Assembly: GCA_012959465.1 (NCBI GenBank)
Contig: DUDC01000086.1
Span: 1 to 52,424 of the forward strand
DNA length: 52,424 nt
Direction: 5' to 3'
DNA from: Planctomycetaceae bacterium
GTDB lineage: Bacteria > Planctomycetota > Planctomycetia > Pirellulales > Pirellulaceae
Shown: piece after piece, positions 46,409 to 52,424 of the stretch
Numbering within the stretch: position 1 is the first letter of the stretch
How the letters are laid out: each line of letters opens with the position of its first letter
Notes under the pieces: model-generated
What the model saw: the letters and a program-made list of their open reading frames with translations, nothing else
Told to the model about the DNA's origin: nothing
The model's database searches: none
Position numbers and translations under genes: made by a program

Positions 46409-47320
46409 ATGATGTCACATCGTCGATCGTCTGGGTTGTGGACATGTTTGTTGTTGTCCGTCGTTTCACCACTGGCCGCTGAAGAGCTCTTTCAAGCCAA
46501 ACCACTGACGAAGGCCGGCCAGTTTACCGAGGGGATTGAAGGACCGGCGTGCGATGCCGCTGGCAACATCTACGCGGTCAACTTCGCCAAGCAGCAAACG
46601 ATCGGTGTTGTCACGAGGGCCGGCCAAGGGCGACAATTCGTCACATTGCCAGGTAAGAGTGTCGGTAATGGAATTCGCTTTGACCGTCAGGGCAGAATGT
46701 TGGTCGCCGACTACGTCGGGCACAACGTGCTTCGAATCGACATGAAGACTCGCAAGATCGAGGTCTTTGCGCATCGCGCCGAAATGAACCAGCCAAACGA
46801 CTTGGCAATTGGCCCCGACGACACGTTGTACGCGAGCGATCCCAACTGGGGCGAAGGGACTGGTCAACTGTGGAGAATCTCATCCGACGGTCGTGTAACA
46901 CGATTGGCCAAGGCGATGGGAACGACCAATGGGATCGAAGTCAGTCCCGACGGGAAACGACTTTATGTCAACGAATCGGTTCAACGCAACATCTGGAGTT
47001 TTGATTTGACTGCGGAAGGGATTTTCAACAAGCAGCTGTTGAAGCGGTTTTCGGACCATGGATTTGACGGCATGCGATGCGATGTCAAAGGCAATCTCTA
47101 TGTCACCCGGTACGGTAAAGGGACGGTGGTCAAACTTTCGCCAGAGGGTAAGATCTTACAGGAGATCGATGTACTGGGTGCCAAGCCTTCCAACATTTGT
47201 TTCGGAGGTCCCGACGGCAAGACCGCCTACGTAACGGAAGTTGAACATCAGCGTTTGGTGCAGTTCCGGGTGGATCACCCTGGCGTTTCCTGGGCTCGGT
47301 TCCAGCGAGTGCCCCAGTAG
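46409..47320 (+). CDS. Exported SMP-30/gluconolactonase-family propeller
   Basis: Secreted 303-residue six-bladed propeller of the SMP-30/gluconolactonase/LRE-like family. A signal peptide ends near LAA/EE. The fold signatures are EGIEGPACDAAGNIYAVNF, GNGIRFDRQGRMLVADY, QPNDLAIGPDDTLYASDPNW (metal-binding N and D), TTNGIEVSPDGKRLYVNES and FDGMRCDVKGNLYVTRYG. These match the calcium-binding residues known from gluconolactonases. It would hydrolyse a sugar lactone in the periplasm. Two ATGs (46409, 46412) are possible. Its position behind the cytochrome/DUF1501 pair suggests one functional unit. Confidence 0.9.
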   Translation: MMSHRRSSGLWTCLLLSVVSPLAAEELFQAKPLTKAGQFTEGIEGPACDAAGNIYAVNFAKQQTIGVVTRAGQGRQFVTLPGKSVGNGIRFDRQGRMLVADYVGHNVLRIDMKTRKIEVFAHRAEMNQPNDLAIGPDDTLYASDPNWGEGTGQLWRISSDGRVTRLAKAMGTTNGIEVSPDGKRLYVNESVQRNIWSFDLTAEGIFNKQLLKRFSDHGFDGMRCDVKGNLYVTRYGKGTVVKLSPEGKILQEIDVLGAKPSNICFGGPDGKTAYVTEVEHQRLVQFRVDHPGVSWARFQRVPQ

Positions 47321-47349
47321 ACGGCGTTCGCTACCTTGAGGAGTATCCG

Positions 47350-49602
47350 TTGACCGCTGCTGAAATTCCGCTGATTGCGACGACTGCGTTCGGATTGGAG
47401 GCCATCGTAAAACGCGAACTGTTGGCGCTGGGATACGAGGGACACGTTGTAGGCCCGGGCCGCATCGAATTCACCGGTGGACACGAATCGATCTGCCGAT
47501 CGAACCTCTGGCTGAGAACGGCAGATCGAGTGCTCGTTCGTGTCGCTAGGTTTCCGGCGTCCGATTTCGAGGCGTTGTTCGAGGGCACGAAGGCTCTGTC
47601 ATGGGATCGTTGGATACCTGCTGATGGCCGATTTCCTGTCGTCGGTCGATCGATTCGATCGCAGTTGTCGAGTGTGCCAGCTTGTCAACGCGCGGTAAAG
47701 CGTGCGATCGTCGATCAGCTCTTTTCGGCTCACGGTGTGACGGAGTTACCAGAGACGACCGGAGATTTTAAGGTCGAGATCGCATTGCTCGATGATGTGG
47801 CGACCTTGACAATTGACACAACGGGGCCCAGCTTGCACAAGCGAGCGTATCGTCAATCAGCGGCCATAGCACCACTCAAAGAAACGTTGGCGGCCGCATT
47901 GGTGACACTCAGTTTTTGGCGCGCGGAACGCCCGCTGCTCGATCCGTTTTGCGGAAGCGGGACGATTCCAATCGAAGCGGCCATGATCGGTCGCAATATT
48001 GCCCCAGGGTCTCTACGATCGTTTGCCAGTGAATCCTGGCCCAACATCACAACTCAGGTTTGGCAGGCGGCCCGCGAAGAGGCTCGCGATTTGGTACGCG
48101 AACCGTTCGAGGAGCGTTTGGTAGGTACGGATATCGACAAGCGAGTTCTGCAGTATGCTCGCGCGAATGCCGAACGAGCTGGCGTGGCCGATTTGATTCA
48201 CTTTCAGGATCGCGACTTTCGCGATCTCTCCAGCAAACGTCAATACGGTTGTGTGATCACCAATCCGCCGTACGGTGAAAGGATGGGTGACCATCGCGAA
48301 CACGCCCCGCTGTACGGTTCGATGCCCGAGGTACTGCGGCGACTACCGACTTGGTCGCACTTTGTGTTTACGTCGTATCCGGGTTTCGAACAACTCATCC
48401 AGCTCAAGGCCGATCGTCGCCGCAAACTTTACAACGGTCGCATTGAGTGCACCTACTTTCAATTTCACGGACCGCGCCCGGATGGAAGACCGAGCGGTGC
48501 AGACGAAGCGGAGGAATCGGATGTTGGGGCAACGGATGCTCCAGAGAAACACGTTCTCGCTGCGGAATCAACGGAGCCGAGTTTAGCACCGTCACCACGG
48601 TCCCCTCGGCAGAAACGCGATATCCAACCGGTGTTTGGTGGCTTGAGCGACAAAGCTCATGAACAGGCGGAACTGTTTCGACGGCGATTGACGAAGAGGG
48701 CCCGACATTTTCGGCGTTGGCCCAGCAAACAGGACATTCACTGTTTCCGACTGTATGAACGCGATGTCCCCGAGATCCCGTTGGTGGTCGACCGATTGGA
48801 GGATCACCTGCACATCACAGAGTACGAGCGGCCACACGACCGAGACCGCGCTCAGCACGCAGATTGGTTGGATTTAATGTGTCGCGCTGCAGGAGAGGCA
48901 CTGGATGTCGCCAAGACCAAGATCGTTATCAAACGACGGCAGCGGCAACGCGGTTCGCTTCAACACGATCGACTCAGTGACGTCGGGCATGAGCTTGAGG
49001 TTCGAGAAGGTGGATTGCGCTTCGTGTTGAACCTCTCGGACTACGTCGATACCGGTTTGTTTTTGGACCATCGGATCACAAGATCGATGGTCCGCGACGA
49101 AGTTCTGAAACGACGTTTCCTCAACCTTTTTGCCTATACCGGTTCATTTACGGTATATGCGGCCGACGGCGCGGCAAGTCACACGACGACCGTCGACACG
49201 TCGCGCACCTATCTAAACTGGGCGAAGCGCAATCTCGCTTTGAATCGTCTTGATGGAGTCCAGCACGAGTTTGTGCGAAATGAAGCGAGACAGTATTTGC
49301 GTGAAACTCCGGAGACGGTGAAATTTGATGTTGTTGTGGCCGACGCTCCAACGTTTTCCAACCGAAAAGGAGAGGAAAACGATTGGACTGTACAAGATCA
49401 TCACGTTGAACTCTTGCAGTTGATCGGAACTCATTTGGATGGCGGAGGCATTGTCTATTTCTCGACGAACTTCCGGCGATTCAAATTGGACGAAGCGGCA
49501 CTGGTCGAGTATTCGATCCGGGAAATATCGGCGCAAACCGTTCCGCCCGATTTTCGCAACCGTCGCATTCACCGCTGCTGGCGAATGTGTAAAGTCGAAT
49601 GA
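47350..49602 (+). CDS. rlmKL: Bifunctional 23S rRNA guanine methyltransferase
   Basis: RlmKL-type enzyme, 750 residues, that makes m2G2445 and m7G2069 (E. coli numbering) in 23S rRNA. It starts at TTG 47350 (GAGGAG ends six bases upstream). N-terminal half: THUMP region (about 45-155), then an m2G methyltransferase with DPFCGSGTIPIEAAMIG (198 on) and NPPYGER (305-311). C-terminal half: RlmK Rossmann methyltransferase with FLNLFAYTGSFT (590 on) and DAPTFSN (665-671). A charged Ala/Pro/Glu-rich linker (about 377-420) joins the halves and is longer than in E. coli. The protein is cytoplasmic and a housekeeping gene unrelated to its exported neighbours, though it is only 29 bases downstream of the SMP-30 gene. 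Confidence 0.95.
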   Translation: MTAAEIPLIATTAFGLEAIVKRELLALGYEGHVVGPGRIEFTGGHESICRSNLWLRTADRVLVRVARFPASDFEALFEGTKALSWDRWIPADGRFPVVGRSIRSQLSSVPACQRAVKRAIVDQLFSAHGVTELPETTGDFKVEIALLDDVATLTIDTTGPSLHKRAYRQSAAIAPLKETLAAALVTLSFWRAERPLLDPFCGSGTIPIEAAMIGRNIAPGSLRSFASESWPNITTQVWQAAREEARDLVREPFEERLVGTDIDKRVLQYARANAERAGVADLIHFQDRDFRDLSSKRQYGCVITNPPYGERMGDHREHAPLYGSMPEVLRRLPTWSHFVFTSYPGFEQLIQLKADRRRKLYNGRIECTYFQFHGPRPDGRPSGADEAEESDVGATDAPEKHVLAAESTEPSLAPSPRSPRQKRDIQPVFGGLSDKAHEQAELFRRRLTKRARHFRRWPSKQDIHCFRLYERDVPEIPLVVDRLEDHLHITEYERPHDRDRAQHADWLDLMCRAAGEALDVAKTKIVIKRRQRQRGSLQHDRLSDVGHELEVREGGLRFVLNLSDYVDTGLFLDHRITRSMVRDEVLKRRFLNLFAYTGSFTVYAADGAASHTTTVDTSRTYLNWAKRNLALNRLDGVQHEFVRNEARQYLRETPETVKFDVVVADAPTFSNRKGEENDWTVQDHHVELLQLIGTHLDGGGIVYFSTNFRRFKLDEAALVEYSIREISAQTVPPDFRNRRIHRCWRMCKVE

Positions 49603-49652
49603 CGGGCCAGCACATGTGACACTGGTTCGCCGGACAATCTGTGGCGATGGAT

Positions 49653-49675
49653 CTGCCAGTGATCAAGTCTGGCAG
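49653..49675 (+). terminator. Possible terminator stem-loop after rlmKL
   Basis: Perfect 7-bp stem CTGCCAG / CTGGCAG around a nine-base loop, followed by TTTCA. It begins 51 bases past the rlmKL stop. The T run is only three, so this is a weak intrinsic terminator at best, or a rho- or processing-related hairpin. Confidence 0.4.
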
Positions 49676-49879
49676 TTTCAACGACGCGACAAACCGCTTC
49701 AAGTTGATCTATTTTCATGAAGAAGATGTCGGCGAATGGGAATTAGGCGCACCCAAAATCGACCCGGCCTCGACTGATATTAGGCGACTTTCGCCCCGCA
49801 CTCGCCTTCCAACAAGATGAACTGTTCGAATAGCACAGCGAATGACTGAATAACAGTATTATGGAATGTCGAATTTGCG

Positions 49880-49885
49880 TATAAT
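49880..49885 (+). promoter_or_regulatory. Candidate -10 box for the second DUF1501 gene
   Basis: A perfect TATAAT lies 62 bases before ATG 49948. No good TTGACA-like box is found about 17 bases upstream, so the assignment rests on the -10 match and position. The transcript would begin near 49892 and carry a GC-rich hairpin (CGGG 49895-49898 with CCCG 49906-49909, or GCGGG with CCCGC 49915-49919). Confidence 0.45.
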
Positions 49886-49947
49886 AATCGCGTGCGGGTT
49901 CGTTTCCCGTACTCCCCGCCGAAACTCGCCCTCCCTTGAGAATTGAC

Positions 49948-51288
49948 ATGCTCTCCATCCTCGGCAAACCAAGGGCACTTTGTGACGGAGTGAATCGCCG
50001 TGAATTCCTCACGATCGGCTCGTTGGCGATGGGAGGCCTGACACTTCCGAGCTTGCTGCAGGCTGAAGCACAGGCCGGGATCCGCAGTTCTCATAAGGCC
50101 ATCATCATGATCTACATGGTTGGTGCTCCATCGCACCAGGACATGTACGATTTGAAAATGGACGCACCATCCGAGATTCGTGGCGAGTTTCGTCCGATTG
50201 CATCGTCGGTTCCAGGCATCCAAATTTGCGAACACATGCCGTGCATCAGCAGAATCATGGACAAAGTGGTTCCATTGCGGTCCGTTCACGGCTCACCCAA
50301 CGGGGCCCATGACTCGTTCATCTGCTACACCGGTCGCACCACGGCGAATCAACCACCGGGTGGTTGGCCATCGGTGGGCTCGGTGGTATCCAAAATGCGG
50401 GGTTCCACGACGGCTGGCATGCCGCCATTCGTTGGGCTAGCGCCGAACGCCGGTCATCCACCTTATGGCTCGCCGGGTCATCCCGGTTTTCTCGGTATTG
50501 GCCACGCGGCGTTTCGCCCTTCGGGACCAGCTCAGAAGGACATGGTGTTGCAGGGCATCTCGGAGGACCGCTTGAAGGATCGCCGTACGTTGCTGGGGAG
50601 TTTCGATCGACTGCGTCGCGACCTTGACTCTAGCGGCGCGATGAAAGGCATGGACGAGATCACGAGCCAAGCCATTAGTATTTTGACCTCCAGTCGTCTC
50701 GCCGAAGCGTTGGATGTAAGCCGTGAGCCAAAGCACGTCCGTGACCTTTACGGTAAAGGCGATCCGAAGAACTATGGAGACGGCGCACCGCGAAATCTCG
50801 AGCACTTCCTCGTCGCTCGTCGATTAGTGGAGGCCGGTGCTCGAGTGGTAACGTTGAACTTTGGTCGTTGGGATTTTCACAGCAACAACTTCGCTGGCCT
50901 GCGCGACACACACTTGCCTCTATTCGACCAAGGGTTGGCGGCGCTGATTCAGGATCTCCACGACCGAGGGATGGCGGATGATGTGTCCGTTGTGGCTTGG
51001 GGCGAATTTGGTAGGACGCCCCGTATCAATAATAATGCCGGTCGTGATCATTGGCCTCAGGTCGGTGGCGGACTCGTTGCCGGCGGAGGAATCAGGACCG
51101 GACATGTGGTCGGTGCAACGGATCGGTTGGGCGGCAAAATCGAAGACCGCCCCATTCATTTCGGTGAAGTACTCGCCACGCTGTACCACCAAATGGGAAT
51201 CAACCCGCAAGCGACAACTCTGCCCGACCTATCAGGCAGGCCACAATACCTGGTGGATGGTTTCCGCACGATGCCCGAACTGATCTGA
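49948..51288 (+). CDS. Tat-exported DUF1501 protein, stand-alone
   Basis: Second DUF1501 protein in the window, 446 residues from ATG 49948. The twin-arginine signal is NRREFLTIGSLAMGGLTLPSL, followed by IIMIYMVGAPSHQDMYDLKM, VPLRSVHGSPNGAHDSFICY, LEHFLVARRLVEAGARVVTL, WGEFGRTPRIN and GRDHWPQVGGGLVAGGGI. The GRTPR and RDHWP motifs are hallmarks of the commonest DUF1501 type and differ from the first copy (GRLPV, DHNGQ). Unlike the first copy, it is not preceded by a DUF1549/DUF1553 gene but by rlmKL and its own candidate promoter. An in-frame TTG at 49936 is a poorer start. Its partner may be encoded elsewhere. Confidence 0.93.
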   Translation: MLSILGKPRALCDGVNRREFLTIGSLAMGGLTLPSLLQAEAQAGIRSSHKAIIMIYMVGAPSHQDMYDLKMDAPSEIRGEFRPIASSVPGIQICEHMPCISRIMDKVVPLRSVHGSPNGAHDSFICYTGRTTANQPPGGWPSVGSVVSKMRGSTTAGMPPFVGLAPNAGHPPYGSPGHPGFLGIGHAAFRPSGPAQKDMVLQGISEDRLKDRRTLLGSFDRLRRDLDSSGAMKGMDEITSQAISILTSSRLAEALDVSREPKHVRDLYGKGDPKNYGDGAPRNLEHFLVARRLVEAGARVVTLNFGRWDFHSNNFAGLRDTHLPLFDQGLAALIQDLHDRGMADDVSVVAWGEFGRTPRINNNAGRDHWPQVGGGLVAGGGIRTGHVVGATDRLGGKIEDRPIHFGEVLATLYHQMGINPQATTLPDLSGRPQYLVDGFRTMPELI

Positions 51289-51301
51289 CCGACTTGCCAC
51301 A

Positions 51302-52424
51302 TCAGTTGTTCGTCAGGGCCCATCGAACCAATTCAGTCATCTTTGGCGTCTTCCCTTGCCACAGTATCGCAACTCGGAAGATTCGGCTCGCCATAAATAC
51401 AATGCCGATCGTCGATACGATCATCAGCGCCAGGGCCAACACCGTCTGCCATAGTGGGATGGGCGTATCGGTAGAGAGTCGCAGTACCATCATCAATGGT
51501 GTCGCTGGCGGGAAGAAAGACATGGTGGTTGCCACCACTCCATTCGGCTCACGCAGCGTCGGCATCCAAACGAACATTGGAGTGACCATGGTCAACCAAA
51601 TCGGCATCAACATGCCTTGGGCTTCCTTCAGTTGCCGAACAGAGGCTCCGACGGCCATGAAAAGTGAGCTAAAGAATAGAACGGCCAAAATCTGAAAAGC
51701 GGCAAACCAGGGAAGAACATCCATTGGGATAAGGTCTTGCCAACCTTGGCTGCTGACCAGTGTGTAGCCTCCAATCAAGTAGATCGCAAAGATACTGAGT
51801 GAACCGGTGACGTTTCCCAATAGCTTTCCTGCCATGATCTGGAACGGATTGGCCGCACCCAGTAGTACTTCGGCAATTCGTTCTGTTTTTTCTTCCAACA
51901 CGCTCTCCAGCATCGGTTGAGCGGTCAACATGACGATCATAAACATGAACATCATCATCCCGAAGGGCACCATCAGGGCAACAATGACGTCCTTTTCTTC
52001 TCCGGATTCGATTTCCCCGGTCTCCGTTTGATCGAAGAGGTGCATGCCCTTCACTGCTACCGGAATCGACGCTTTTTGCACCACGTCGGGATCGATGCCG
52101 GCTTCCTTGAGTCGCCGAACCTGAAGCAGCGCATTCAGCGTGCGGTCGAGCCACCGTCGCGAAGAGGAAAAAGGAGATTCGGCGGAGTAGTAGAGTACCG
52201 AGGAGCCGGTTGCGTCATCGAGAATACTGGCCGGTATCTCGACGAACGCGTCGATTTTCTCATCGCGCACGTCTTGGGAAAGTTCTAGTCGACGTTGATC
52301 GGACAATTCGCTGCTATCGAGCTCGACGAGCTTGATGTGAGGTTGTTTGTCTTCCGCTTCGTCACCCATCTCGTCGATAGCTTTGTTGTATGTACCGACG
52401 GCTATCTGCAGCTGAGAAAACAGT
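51302..52424 (-). CDS. ABC-2/NatB-type transporter permease (5' end outside the window)
   Basis: Partial gene: the frame runs to the right edge without a stop or clear start, with the C-terminus complete. At least 373 residues are visible. It has an extracytoplasmic portion (ISDQRRLELSQDVRD region, SSVLYYSAESPFSSSRRWLD), then about five membrane segments beginning VALMVPFGMMMFMFMIVML, with the motif EEKTERIAEVLLGAANPFQI between the first and second, which is characteristic of NatB/ABC-2 permeases. Such proteins work with an ATPase, probably encoded just outside the window, to export sodium or other substrates. The stop is 13 bases from the convergent DUF1501 stop. Confidence 0.88.
   Translation of the reverse strand, partial: LFSQLQIAVGTYNKAIDEMGDEAEDKQPHIKLVELDSSELSDQRRLELSQDVRDEKIDAFVEIPASILDDATGSSVLYYSAESPFSSSRRWLDRTLNALLQVRRLKEAGIDPDVVQKASIPVAVKGMHLFDQTETGEIESGEEKDVIVALMVPFGMMMFMFMIVMLTAQPMLESVLEEKTERIAEVLLGAANPFQIMAGKLLGNVTGSLSIFAIYLIGGYTLVSSQGWQDLIPMDVLPWFAAFQILAVLFFSSLFMAVGASVRQLKEAQGMLMPIWLTMVTPMFVWMPTLREPNGVVATTMSFFPPATPLMMVLRLSTDTPIPLWQTVLALALMIVSTIGIVFMASRIFRVAILWQGKTPKMTELVRWALTNN

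Larger units (their letters stand above)
49603..49947. other. Intergenic region between rlmKL and the second DUF1501 gene
   Basis: No gene is seen. It contains the stem-loop 49653-49675 near the 3' side of rlmKL and a TATAAT box at 49880-49885 ahead of the DUF1501 gene, each listed separately. A T-arm-like hairpin near 49894-49910 is not part of a tRNA. Confidence 0.5.

Noticed and set aside
49894..49920. tRNA T-arm-like hairpin (CGGG-TTCGTTT-CCCG) followed by a possible acceptor strand
   Set aside because: No matching 5' acceptor strand (GGGGAGT) or D- and anticodon arms occur in the preceding 90 bases, and the loop is TTCGTTT rather than TTCRANY. It is better read as a leader hairpin.
1..52424. 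CRISPR array, prophage, insertion sequence or restriction-modification island
   Set aside because: No regularly spaced direct repeats, integrase, transposase, phage structural or methylase genes were found on either strand.

Overview
The window looks like chromosomal DNA of a planctomycete (Planctomycetota, most likely a Pirellulales-type bacterium). This is inferred from gene content rather than a marker gene. It carries a c-type cytochrome/DUF1549/DUF1553 protein followed by a Tat-exported DUF1501 protein, a second DUF1501 gene, a very large PVC-type cytochrome with HEAT repeats, tandem and single DUF1080 proteins, a heparan-type sulfatase, a PQQ-type propeller, a PhoPQ-activated-type protein and a DUF1598-like protein. 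I saw no rRNA, no convincing tRNA, no transposase, no phage gene and no CRISPR array. Coding density is high, G+C is moderate, and the last gene runs off the right edge.

Layout. 0.3-3.3 kb (+): dapL (lysine/peptidoglycan precursor) and an IlvD/Edd-family dehydratase. 3.3-5.3 kb (-): an ABC ATPase/FtsX-type permease pair closed by an intrinsic terminator that lies inside a cluster of three palindromes. 5.4-6.8 kb (-): an exported tandem DUF1080 protein. 7.0-9.1 kb (+): a DUF1598-like exported protein and a VWA protein with a complete MIDAS. 9.46-14.58 kb (+): a compact operon of a WXG100 protein, a helical protein with an acidic tail, a second tiny W-x-D protein, and a 1309-residue coiled-coil/membrane/FtsK-SpoIIIE ATPase. 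This is a type VII secretion-like core without any of the usual Ecc/Ess accessory genes and is the most interesting system in the window. 14.8-17.5 kb (+): sugar isomerase-like, DUF1080 and carboxylesterase genes. 17.9-20.8 kb (-): an unknown acidic-tailed protein, DUF1805, DUF6807 (PmoA-like) and an HpcH/HpaI aldolase.

21.0-34.6 kb (+): UDP-sugar pyrophosphorylase, TauE/SafE permease, zinc-type dehydrogenase, the giant PVC cytochrome, a D-2-hydroxyacid dehydrogenase, and two back-to-back superfamily 2 enzymes (a Ski2-like helicase and a SWIM-SNF2 ATPase). 34.6-41.4 kb (-): lactonase-type propeller, SDR, PQQ propeller, sulfatase and PqaA-like protein. All of these except the SDR are predicted to be exported. 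41.7-51.3 kb (+): cytochrome/DUF1549/DUF1553, DUF1501, SMP-30-type propeller, rlmKL, then a separate DUF1501. 51.3 kb to the edge (-): an ABC-2/NatB-type permease lacking its 5' end.

How it fits together. Much of the window supports extracytoplasmic breakdown of sugars or sulfated glycans (DUF1080, sulfatase, SMP-30, lactonase, DUF6807, isomerase, aldolase, hydroxyacid dehydrogenase) and the planctomycete-specific cytochrome/DUF1501 machinery, mixed with housekeeping genes. The WXG100/FtsK operon with its VWA/DUF1598 neighbours is the part not explained by standard metabolism.
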